Shown piece by piece: positions 1 to 12,000 of a DNA stretch of 64,000 bases. A program made the translations under genes and the position numbers. The stretch is from Archivesica marissinica (lineage: Eukaryota; Mollusca; Bivalvia; Venerida; Vesicomyidae). The stretch is from positions 87,182,953 to 87,246,952 of the forward strand of contig CM026404.1 of assembly GCA_014843695.1 (NCBI GenBank), written 5' to 3'. The number at the start of each line of letters is the position of its first letter. Positions within the stretch are counted from its first letter, which is position 1. The notes under the pieces are model-generated. The model saw only the letters and a list, made by a program, of their open reading frames with translations, ran no database searches and was not told where the DNA came from.

Positions 1-555
1 CATGGTTAATGTGTGTGGAGGTCGAAGGCATCCATGCTAGCCTTAAATACGCCCAATGTAGTTCATACCCCGATGGAAACTATTAACCAACGATTCATTA
101 CTTATATTTACATTAATTATTCTTTTCAATAACATTAAGAAAAATATACCACACTTCGCAATTAAAATGTATTTAGACGAGATTTGCGACTTGCCGTGTG
201 TGGGATCTGGTAAATAGATCATCCTTAGAACAGCGTACACTGTAAGACACACATTTTCTTGTGAGGAATACTGCCAAACACGGCGAATGAACATGACCGT
301 AACTTTGAGTACGCATGTCAGCTGCATATCATTAGTGTGGAAAGTAATGCGAAAATGGATACAAGCAGGATATATAAGTACGGAAATGCAATAGGGATAA
401 GGTGGATTTTCGCCAAGTACTTCCACACGAATGACCACATATACGCTTTCATCCGCGCCAACGAGAGTGATTAATATAAGTTGTTAAAAGTTGCTTCGAA
501 ATTAACTTTAAGCTTTAAACAAGTGGTCAAACTGGATGATGTATTAATAAATGTG
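1..555. other. No gene recognised
   Basis: AT-rich sequence. Only the stretch 430-515 is recognisable, as a repeat tail (GAGAGTGATTAATATAAG). It should be inside CFAP61 intron 9, but no further CFAP61 exon is visible. Confidence 0.5.
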
Positions 556-889
556 TTGGTTTTTCTTTGGGTTTTTGGGTATGTTTATTTTTCGTCACTA
601 TGGTTACTCGGGGCAACGCCTCTGGAAGTATATTAGTCATTTTATTTGTTTTGGAGGATGAGAAAAGATACAGAAGACGTTCAAATTCCAGAAACATCCC
701 CGGTTCTTTTAAATGCCCTGTGTATACATAGCACCAGTACACGGATGAGACATTGGTTTTTTTGCTCGCCCACATGGTTCGCCGGCAGCGAGGGTAAAAT
801 ATGCTCAATCATCATTGACATTGGTTAATAGTTCCATAGTACGACTGTTAATATTATTATGGACAGATGTCGGATCGAACCTGCAATCC
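556..889. mobile_element. Interspersed repeat, family 3 (tRNA-like end)
   Basis: Shares TTTGGAGGAT, an AAATTCCAGAA word and the terminal GATCGAACCTGCAATCC with copies at 12990-13312 and 14360-14580. The right end, read on the minus strand, resembles the TΨC half of a tRNA. Confidence 0.7.
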
Positions 890-1115
890 ATGGATCCAGT
901 GGATGCGCGTTCGCTTCAGGTGCGAAAGGTCCAGAGTTCGAGCCCCACTGGAGCCATTACGATTGTGCCCTTAGGCAAGGCATTTAAATTCCACATTGCC
1001 TCTTCTCTCTCCTTCATGGCGATGGATTCCATCAGGAATGAGGTCTCGAAAGTGATTAATATAAGTTGAAAGAACTTGTTTCGCAATTGAGCTAAAATAA
1101 ATTTGTATAAACTAA
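890..1115 (+). mobile_element. tRNA-derived SINE (family 2)
   Basis: Head TTCGCTTCAGGTGCGAAAGG with box B AGTTCGAGCCCCAC, then a body containing TGCCCTTAGGCAAGGC and the tail TTCGCAATTGAGCTAAAA. It is fused to the end of a family 3 repeat at its left. Confidence 0.85.
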
Positions 1116-1302
1116 TCCATGGATTCGCAGTCCAACAACTTAAACCACTGAACAACTGACCCATCTATGATAAGTTTGTTGTTGTGCAGGATTTGTTACC
1201 AATACCAACCAATCAAATCGTTCAGAACAACTTTCATAAAACTATACTGAGATGCAACAATTTGTAACCATAACGAGACTACAGGCTTACTTTAGTTTAA
1301 CC

Positions 1303-1520
1303 CATTTCATTGGATACATTTAAAGGCTTTTGCAAACAACATAGATCCAGATCAGCCGCAGTGTGACGCTGCATGCTGATCAGGATCTATGTTGTTTGCT
1401 ACATAGCCAAGTGTCTTAGCAAAATCATCTGAATAGCAAACAGCATAGAGCATGATCATACGGTACATTCCGTGACGGCTGATCTGGCTCTATGTTCTTT
1501 GCAAATACTGTTTAACCGGT
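1303..1520. mobile_element. TTAA-ended foldback MITE (second family)
   Basis: TTTAACCCATTTC start, internal GCAAACAACATAGATCCAG and its inverse CAGGATCTATGTTGTTTGC. The same element is at 32163-32397 and is cut by the right window edge at 63941-64000. Confidence 0.72.
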
Positions 1521-2440
1521 AAACAATATTTTATTCAAGAATGGTACATAACATAGGAATAGTTGTAACAGCCCAGTTAGGATTGGGGGAAAAGTTACAT
1601 AGTAACTTATTCGAATCCCTTTCCTTGCGACTTACTTTAATAATCCATTTCTGTGGAACACATATAGTTCTTGAGACAGCGTGCTGGGACATCTTGGGGT
1701 CACTCTCTGTAAGTAGAGGATACAGGTAGAACACACATCTGCACACTATAACACTTTTCAAATTTCAAATGGATTGCAAGATTCCAAGATTAAACCAATC
1801 ATTTGAGTCACGTTTGAGATCTCAGCAAAGTTTTATGATCTAATCAATGACCTGAGTTGGGTGTAGTTTATGTGGTACAGCACTTTGAATAAAGAATTTT
1901 GGTCAAAACACCTTCAATAATTTAATAATTTAAGTATATTTTCAAGATTTTTGTTAGTCAAATTGTTTGAAAATATAAGAAAAACAAAAACCACAAACAT
2001 GACAGAGAAGGCAGAAATGAAAAATAATTCCGGAACAATTACAGAATACAGCCTCAATACCACCTCCCATGTGACATCTTCAAACACTAATATGATGACA
2101 AGACTCCTACCGTATTAACTCACCTACAAGACGATCTCGACTACAAGACGACCTCCCCCCAACATTGGTATTTTGCATAGACCCGCGTATAACACGGGTT
2201 GAGAAAATGGAAACCACTCAGAAGTAAAGATCAAACAAATTGAACTGTAAAAACACTGTAAATTATGTCAAATCATTAAAAAAATGCACTGATGCACAAC
2301 AATAAATTTGATTTGCTAAAATGATATTGACAAGGTCAGTTTACAAACAGAGCTGTGAAAGTCTATGCTTTTGTTACACCCTTTCAGTTATTTCAAAGGT
2401 CATCAATTATTGAGTTGGAACAAACCAATTTTTAAAAAAG
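1521..2440. other. No gene recognised
   Basis: No conserved frame on either strand. A short cluster of CTACAAGACGA words at 2120-2160 matches the 20-bp array at 11098. Confidence 0.5.
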
Positions 2441-2441
2441 T

Positions 2442-2682
2442 GAAGTCGTGATAGCGCAGTGGATGGGCGTTCGCTTCAGGTGCGAAAGGTCCGGAGTTCG
2501 AGCCCCACTGGAGCCGTTACGATTGTGCCCTTAGGCAAGGCATTTAAATTCCACGTTGCCTCTTCTCTCTCCCTCGTGGCGATGGATTCCATCAGGAATG
2601 AGGTCTCGAGAGTGATTTATATAAGTTGAAATAACTTGTTTCGCAATCGAGCTAAAAAAATAAATTTGTATAAACTAAAAAT
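2442..2682 (+). mobile_element. tRNA-derived SINE (family 2), full length
   Basis: Begins AAGTCGTGATAGCGCAGTGG (box A-like) and runs to AAATTTGTATAAACT. It is a good reference copy of the family. Confidence 0.88.
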
Positions 2683-2952
2683 CCTGTCTTATAGGCGAGT
2701 AAGTACGGTATTGGTGTGATATACCACTTAACTGCAAGTTCCATTTACTATTGGTGTTAATACAACACTAATTTAACTAAGCCAACTGTCTTAAAAAACC
2801 ATTTAAACTGAAATCATTTCGCAAAACAACCTCAAATTTAAAAAGATGGTTGTTTAGAAAAACAAAATTGCTTTATAATTGTTACATAAATATAGTTTGC
2901 TTGTAAAATGCCAAGAATACCCACTAAATCAGGTAAAGTAAAGATAACTCAC

Positions 2953-3061
2953 CACAAAGTTTTGCAACAGTGGGAACTCTGGTACAAGGTGAGGTACCGT
3001 GATAATACAGAACTCCCGGTCAGGAAACTGTTCAAAGGCTTTTGCTAGGAAATCAGTCGAT
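2953..3061 (-). CDS. CFAP61: CFAP61 coding exon 9
   Basis: 109 bp, acceptor TATCATTTCAG, donor TTTGTG|GTGAGT. It encodes STDFLAKAFEQFPDREF, CIITVPHLVPEFPLLQ and NFV, aligned with vertebrate SLDFMNFVFSLF and PHLTPEFFLIQNFV. It ends in phase 0. I could not find the next exon between 1 and 2950, so intron 9 probably runs past the left edge. Confidence 0.92.
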
Positions 3062-6000
3062 CTGAAATGATAATATATAAACTAGATTATGCGAGTGGGC
3101 ATACTTGCGTAGCATTTTTGCTATATTTAGACTGTAAAATGTATATTCTAAACAAAACACAACATTTTGGTTGAAATGTGGGTTCTGAAGAGTAACTTTT
3201 GATGGGAGATATCGTACTGTTGAAGGCGAGAAGTTTGTAGTAAGCTGCAGGTACTCACTCCCACTCACTATCTCCTCCCTTCTCTCACTTCCTCCCTCCA
3301 TCATTTCCACCCTCCTCCCTCATTTACTTCTGTATCTGTCACTTCCTTCATCCATCATGTCTTCAATCAATACCGACACAACTCACTCACTCCCTAAAGG
3401 TATCAGAATTAGAGACGGTTCCCCAGCATATTATCATATATTATTAGAATGTTATTTATCGAGACCTCATTTCGTTATATGTTATGTTATATTTCGGGTT
3501 TTACGCCTGCATCAGTACCATTTTGGGCTATATCGCTGGCGGGCAGTTTACCTAACACCTTTCCTGGGCAGGCTCCAGCGGTTAACCAGTACTTGGGTGC
3601 ACCAACCTTCGTAAGAAACTACCAACTTTTTCATATAAATGAGACACGGTCTGAGCGGCGCTCGAACCCGTGACCATCAGTGATGATAGGTTACAGTGGT
3701 TACAGTCAGCGACCTTAACCACTCGACCACGGGGGCGGACACCTCATTTCGTATCTTTCATCAATACAGAAGAGCTGGACACTGAGGGCATTTTCACAAC
3801 TAACTCACTCCCTAAAGGTATCAGAGTTAGAGACGGTTCACGCAGCATATTATCATATATTATTAGAATGTTATTTATCGAGACCTCATTTCGTATCTTT
3901 CATCAATACAGAAGAGCTGGACACTGAAGGCATTTTCATCTCCCACGTACGTAGGTACAAATGTCTTCTGGCTGCCTTTTGGGCTGGTCGGTGGATTTGG
4001 AGATCCCGTAATTACATCCAACTGAAATATACAACGTACATTAGATTTAAAGTAATAAATCTGCTTGCAGAATTTTCTTTGATATTGTGTTTTCACCTAA
4101 CTGCGGGAATAGCAAGTCACAGGAGATCACGCGAGATTTCACGCTCCAGTTACTGGCAGAATAAATAAACAGTACCGTTTACTTTCAAAGTCGATTTTCG
4201 CTGATATTGGAGATCAGATACGTAAATAAATGATGAAACCTTGAAACCGACCCCCAGTTTTCACTAATTTCACTATTCTTATTCATGTCCCCCCATATAA
4301 ATAAGATTTTTTAAAGAAATCAGCAAAATTATGTACTGCATCGCCAGAAACCAGTAACGCCGGGATACTAAAGAATTTGCCAAATAGTCAATTAAGCAAA
4401 AATCAGATCGACAGTATACTAGGGGAGGTCATGAATTTGTAATTTTGTATCATTTCTTTGTCAGATTTCCTTTGTTGATGAGATATGCTTGTTTGTTTGT
4501 ATTAGTAGTTTAAAGACACACCAAAAGCCCTAGTTGTTATTATTGATAGAGAAAGAACGTGTGTGCCTCGTTTCGATATTAAAGCACAGCTTTAATAAAA
4601 CGTGTTACATTGACCCAATGGAGAATAGAACAGCTCTACATGTGCCACGAATTATTTTAGCTCTTACAAGTTCTTACAACTTATATTAATCACTCTTGAG
4701 ACCTCATTCCTGATGGAATACATCGCCACAAGGGAGAGAGAAGAGGCAACATGGAATTTAAATACCTTGCCTAAGGGCATACTCATAACGGCCCCAGCGG
4801 GGCTCGAACTCAGGGCCTTTCGCACCTGAAGCGAACGCGCTACCACGGCGCTATCAAGACTTCCACCAGCTCCGTTTGGTGGATCATGCCAGAGTAGACT
4901 CTAAGCAATAATCTGAGATGATGACAAATTTACTTTGTGAGAACGTGTAATACAAGAGAATAAAGTAGAGAAGGCATACCGCTGGTGAAGATTTTCCCGA
5001 TGCACTGTCTGGTTGAACCTGGTCCTCATTCTGGCTCAGTAGTGACACCAAACTTCCCCCAATCTGTGTATCACTAAGCTTAGGTTTCACCTTTAACTCA
5101 CTGGCAGAACTGTTGGCTGAAACAGTAACAATGTTGTTATATATAACTCACTGGCAGAACTGTTGGCTGAAACAGTAACAATGTTGTTATATATAACTCA
5201 CTGGCAGAACTGTTGGCTGAAACAGTAACAATGTTGTTATATATAACTCACTGGCAGAACTGTTGGCTGAAACAGTAACAATGTTGTTATATATAACTCA
5301 CTGGCAGAACTGTTGGCTGAAACAGTAACAATGTTGTTATATATAACTCACTGGCAGAACTGTTGGCTGAAACAGTAACAATGTTGTTATATATAACTCA
5401 CTGGCAGAACTGTTGGCTGAAACAGTAACAATGTTGCTACATATAACACACTGGCATTACTGTTGGATGATACAGTGACCATGCTGTTATAAATAACCCA
5501 CTGGCATTACCATTGGATGATACAGTGACAATGTTGGTATAAATAACCCACTGGCATTACCATTAAATGATGTCCGCCTCCGTGATCGAGTGGTTACAGT
5601 CGATGACTTGTATACCACTGTAACCTATCACCACTAATCGTTAGTGGTTCGAGCCCTGCTCAGACCGTGTCTCGTTATAGGAAAATGTTGGCAGTTTCTT
5701 ACAGAGGTTGGTGCAACAATTACTGATTAGCCGCTGGAGCCTGCCCAGGAAAGGTGTTGTTAGGTAAACTGTCCATCACTCAAACGGGCAACGGGTAGCG
5801 ACGTTAAATAAACTCTTTTTTTAAATAATACAGTGATCATATTGCTATATATAACTATTGGCTGATTCAGTGACTGTTGTTATTGGATGCTATATATAAC
5901 TCCCTGACCTTAGTATTAGCTGATTCAGTGACAATGTTGTTATTGGATGCTATATATAACTCCCTGACCTTAGTATTGGCTGATTCAGTGACTGTTGTTA

Positions 6001-9000
6001 TTGGATGCTATATATAACTCCCTGGCCTTAGTATTGGCTGATTCAGTGACAATGTTGTTATTGGATGCTATATATAACTCCCTGGCCTTAGTATTGGCTG
6101 ATTCAGTGACAATGTTGTTATTGGATGCTATATATAACTCCCTGGCCGTAGTATTAACTGATTCAGTGACTGTTGTTATTGGGTGCTATATATAACTCCC
6201 TGGCCTTAGTATTGGCTGATTCAGTGACTGTTGTTATTGGATGCTATATATAACTCCCTGACCTTAGTATTGGCTGATTCAGTGACTGTTGTTATTGGAT
6301 GCTATATATAACTCCCTGGCCTTAGTATTGGCTGATTCAGTGACAATGTTGTTATTGGATGCTATATATAGCTCCCTGGCCTTAGTATTGGCTGATTCAG
6401 TGATAATGTTGTTATTGGATGCTATATATAGCTCCCTGACCTTAGTATTGGCTGATTCAGTGACAATGTTGTTATTGGATGCTATATATAGCTCCCTGAC
6501 CTTAGTATTGGCTGATTCAGTGATAATGTTGTTATTGGATGCTATATATAACTCCCTGGCCTTAGTATTGGCTGATTCAGTGACAATGTTGTTATTGGAT
6601 GCTATATATAGCTCCCTGGCCTTAGTATTGGCTGATTCAGTGACAATGTTGTTATTGGATGCTATATATAGCTCCCTGGCCTTAGTATTGGCTGATTCAG
6701 TGACAATGTTGTTATTGGATGCTATATATAACTCCCTGGCCTTAGTATTGGCTGATTCAGTGACAATGTTGTTATTGGATGCTATATATAACTCCCTGGC
6801 CTTAGTATTGGCTGATTCAGTGACAATGTTGTTATTGGATGCTATATATAACTCCCTGGCCTTAGTATTGGCTGATTCAGTGATAATGTTGTTATTGGAT
6901 GCTATATATAACTCCCTGACCTTAGTATTGGCTGATTCAGTGAAATGTTGTTATTGGATGCTATATATAACTCCCTGGCCTTAGTATTGGCTGATTCAGT
7001 GATAATGTTGTTATTGGATGCTATATATAACTCCCTGACCTTAGTATTGGCTGATTCAGTGATAATGTTGTTATTGGATGCTATATATAACTCCCTGACC
7101 TTAGTATTGGCTGATTCAGTGATAATGTTGTTATTGGATGCTATATATAGCTCCCTGACCTTAGTATTGGCTGATTCAGTGATAATGTTGTTATTGGATG
7201 CTATATATAACTCCCTGACCTTAGTATTGGCTGATTCAGTGATAATGTTGTTATTGGATGCTATATATAACTCCCTGACCTTAGTATTGGCTGATTCAGT
7301 GATAATGTTGTTATTGGATGCTATATATAGCTCCCTGACCTTAGTATTGGCTGATTCAGTGATAATGTTGTTATTGGATGCTATATATAACTCCCTGACC
7401 TTAGTATTGGCTGATTCAGTGACAATGTTGTTATTGGATGCTATATATAACTCCCTGACCTTAGTATTGGCTGATTCAGTGACAATGTTGTTATTGGATG
7501 CTATATATAGCTCCCTGACCTTAGTATTGGCTGATTCAGTGATAATGTTGTTATTGGATGCTATATATAACTCCCTGGCCTTAGTATTGGCTGATTCAGT
7601 GATAATGTTGTTATTGGATGCTATATATAGCTCCCTGACCTTAGTATTGGCTGATTCAGTGATAATGTTGTTATTGGATGCTATATATAGCTCCCTGACC
7701 TTAGTATTGGCTGATTCAGTGATAATGTTGTTATTGGATGCTATATATAACTCCCTGGCCTTAGTATTGGCTGATTCAGTGACAATGTTGTTATTGGATG
7801 CTATATATAGCTCCCTGACCTTAGTATTGGCTGATTCAGTGACAATGTTGTTATTGGATGCTATATATAACTCCCTGACCTTAGTATTGGCTGATTCAGT
7901 GACAATGTTGTTATTGGGTGAAACATAGGACACCAACCCTTTTATATTAGAACATCCTATTTTGATTGCTGTGCTTGAAGTACCGAACACTGCCCAACGT
8001 GTGCTCTATCATGAGTTCAGACAGTTCCCACTAGAGCCCTGTCATGGGCTCAGACATTTCCCACTTAGCCCTGTCGTGGGCTCAGACAGTACATATCCTG
8101 TGTCCTGTCATGAGCTCAGATGGTTCTCAACTAGAGCCCTGTCATAGGCTCAGATATTTCCCACTAGAGCCCTGTCGTGGGCTCAGACAGTACACATCCT
8201 GTGTCCTGTCATGGGCTCAGACGGTTCTCAACTGGAGCCCTGTCACGGGCTCAGACATTTCCCAACTAGTGCCCTGTCTTGTGCTCGGAATGTACCATAA
8301 CATTGTCCTGTTGTGGGCTCAGAAAGACTAGTACTTTTATAATTTCACTAAAAACGAGACTAAATATGAGATAAACCTACCCCTAGAGCTCCGGCCACTA
8401 GACTGTTTACTGTGGATGCTATCTTGTTTTTCCTCCGACTTTTGATTTGACTCGGAAATCGACTCCTTCACAGACTCGGCAACTTTACCCATATCTGTCT
8501 CCGTGTTCTCACCTTTCCCAGAACTACTGGACTTGGAGGACGAGCGCGACGGTGTGCGCTGATCCTCTGAAAATAAATGGCACACGGCACCTGATAATTT
8601 GATCTACCGGTAAATGCAGCACACAACGTCCTCTAAAGATAGGCAGATGAAGCTTGATGCAAACAACTAAAACGCAGAAAAGAACATACAATTGTTATGA
8701 TTTCAAAACAAGTTCTTTTTTTGATTCATTAACATTTCCATTCTGTACATAATCCTTTATGCTGTACATGATCCTATAATGTTAGAACAGACTATTTATT
8801 ATGCTGTACATGATCCTATAATGTTGGAACAGACTATATTTATGCTGTACATGATCCTATAATGTTGGAACAGACTATATTTATGCTGTACATGATCCTA
8901 TAATGTTGGAACCGACTACTAAGTATATTTTATGCTGTACATGATCCTATAATGTTAGAACAGACTATATTTTACGCTGTACATGATCCTATAATGTTGG

Positions 9001-12000
9001 AATATACTATATATTATTGTTCATGGTCTTATAATGTTAGAACATACTATATATTACAATGTACATGGTGTTATAATGTTGGAACAGACTATATTTTACA
9101 ATGTACATGGTGTTATAATGTTGGAACAGACTATATTTTACAATGTACATGGTGTTATAATGTTGGAACAGACTATATTTTACAATGTACATGGTGTTAT
9201 AATGTTGGAACAGACTATATTTTACAATGTACATGGTGTTATAATGTTGGAACAGACTATATTTTACAATGTACATGGTGTTATAATGTTGGAACAGACT
9301 ATATTTTACAATGTACATGGTGTTATAATGTTGGAACAGACTATATTTTACAATGTACATGGTGTTATAATGTTGGAACAGACTATATTTTACAATGTAC
9401 ATGGTGTTATAATGTTGGAACAGACTATATTTTACAATGTACATGGTGTTATAATGTTGGAACAGACTATATTTTACAATGTACATGGTGTTATAATGTT
9501 GGAACAGACTATATTTTATGCTGTACATGATCCAATAATGCTGGAACAGACTATATTTTTGCGCAGTTGCGATCAGCCAATCAGAATCATCACATTGCAA
9601 GAAGTTGTAATAATATAAAAATAGAATCTTGAAGCAGTGGTTAAGATTAAGACACTATACATGTCGTTATGATATCACAATAAGTATCACAGTTGTTTAT
9701 TGTTTAATCATATTTTATTGCTCGATTAGTTTTTTTACATATATACATGTGAATACAAACATGACAAATTATAGAAAAGCAAATGGGTCGGGCCACAAGT
9801 TCTAGCAACATTAGTTACGGCCCTTCCCTTCCACAGTTGTAATTATATTTCAAACCTGGTGGCGGTGGTGATGGAGTTGGGGTTTTTGGCGGTGTGGTTT
9901 CATCATCTGGACTGGGTTTCTTCAGACCATGGAATGGTCCGAGCTCGAAACAGCTGTTCAGTAGCTGGTAATTAACATCATCACTGATACTCATGAAACC
10001 GTAAGCTGTTCCACCAACCTGAAAGGCATTAAAACTTCTTGATGCTGATTATGATATATTTGTGTGGTAATTATTTTGCCAACGACACAGTGGTCATCAA
10101 TATGTGTCGGTGGGCATCAGTTTACATGTGTAACTTGAATAGCATAGTGTAAATGCTAAAAATGATGTCAGAAAACAAGAAATCTAGTTAGATTTAGAAA
10201 CTAGAAGCACCTACAGTCAAACCTGTCTTAAGCAGCCAGCCAATGGAATCACAGAAAGTGGCTGCTTAATAGAGGTGGCTGCTTAATAGAGGTCAAATGT
10301 ATAATAAAACAACATATTGTGAATCTAGAAACTGGCTGCTTAATACAGGATGGTTGCTTAATAGAGGTGACCACTAACACAGGTTTCACTGTGCGTAATG
10401 GAGGTGACCACTAATACAGGTTTCACTGGTCACCTCCATTAAGCAGCCAACCTGTATTAAGCAGCCAGTTTCCAGATTCCACAATATGTTGTTTTATTAT
10501 ACATTTGCCCTCAATTAAGCAGCCACCTGTGCTAAGCAGCCACTTTCTGTGATTCCCTTGGCTGGCTGCTTACGACAGGTTTGACTGTAGTTCTACTTAT
10601 TCTATGGATAGTTGAGCCAAAACAATAGGAGTTATTACCTCAGCCACTAGACAATGCATATGATCATCTTGTGCCTCGATCAACTCTGCCAGGAAAAAAT
10701 CACCGTAGGTCATCTTCAACATGTCGCTCTGGCGGTTGAAAATTGGTGTCAGGTCATCATGATCTTCTACCCTGAGTGTTACAGAAACAGTTATAGTCAT
10801 CACTTGAAAAAGTAATATAAAATTATGCCGAGGCTGCTCAGATTAATACACACATACAGGTCTGTGCAAGACTTTGACATTATGTTATGTTATATTTCGG
10901 GTTTTACGCCTGCATCAGCACCATTTTGGGCTATATACATAATATACTATAACACCTTTCCTGGGCAGGCTCCAGCGGTTAACCAGTACTTGGGTACACC
11001 AACCTCCGTAAGAAACTGCCAACTGTTTCATATAAATGAGACACGACCTGACTTTGACATACTACAGGAAAACTAAATTTAATACCGTCCATAATCACCA
11101 ATGAGGCGATCTCGCCTACAAGACGACCTCCTCGTCTACATGACGACCCCCTCGTCTACATGACGACCCCCTCGTCTACATGACGATCTCCTCGTTTACA
11201 TGACGACCCCCTCGCCTACAAGACGGCCTCCTCGTCTACTTTCAACAGGTTAATAAATTTACACCAGACCATGTATAAATTGCATGCTTGTGCGAGTTGA
11301 AGAAATGTTCTTTCTTTTCTAAAACGTAATTATGGATGCAATTTAACATTGTTTTAGCTCTCACTTATAAGACAGGAGGCCATTTTGAGGCCATAATCTG
11401 GTGGTAAAACACTCATCTTATAGGCGAGTACGGATGGTACGAATTTTAGCAGAAAACCAAGGCTATCTGGAGGACAGTGACAATAAAATAGTATACATGC
11501 ACAGTCAAACCTATGTTAGTGGTCACCTCTTGTAAGCAGCCAATCTGTATTAAACAGCCAATCTGTATTAAACAGCCAATCTGTATTAAACAGCCAATCT
11601 GTATTAAACAGCCAATCTGTATTAAACAGCCAATCTGTATTAAGCAGCCAATCTGTATTAAGCAGCCAATCTGTATTAAGCAGCCAATCTGTATTAAGCA
11701 GCCAATCTGTATTAAGCAGCCAATCTGTATTAAGCAGCCAATCTGTATTAAGCAGCCAATCTGTATTAAGCAGCCAGTTTCCAGATTATTGTATTATTAA
11801 CCATTTGACCTCTATTACATGTAAGCAACCACCTGTGCTAAGCAGCCACTTTCTGTGATTCCCTGGACTGGCAATCCAGGGATCGCAGGTTCGATCCCCC
11901 CGTCTGACCTTAATAAAATTAACAGTCTTTCAGATGGGACTTGAAACCGAGGTCTTGTGTCGGTGCTGTACGCCGTGCACATAAAATAATTTAAATTGCA

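Noticed and set aside
43..438. 131-codon minus-strand frame as a further CFAP61 exon
   Set aside because: No similarity to the family region expected after QNFV, and no phase-0 acceptor that gives it.
6902..7990. Minus-strand 362-codon frame and plus-strand 327-codon frame
   Set aside because: Both are translations of the 60-bp array in CFAP61 intron 6.
10825..11076. 83-codon plus-strand frame (ISGFTPASAPFWAI)
   Set aside because: Translation of an inverted SINE family 1 body; the same peptide recurs at every antisense copy.
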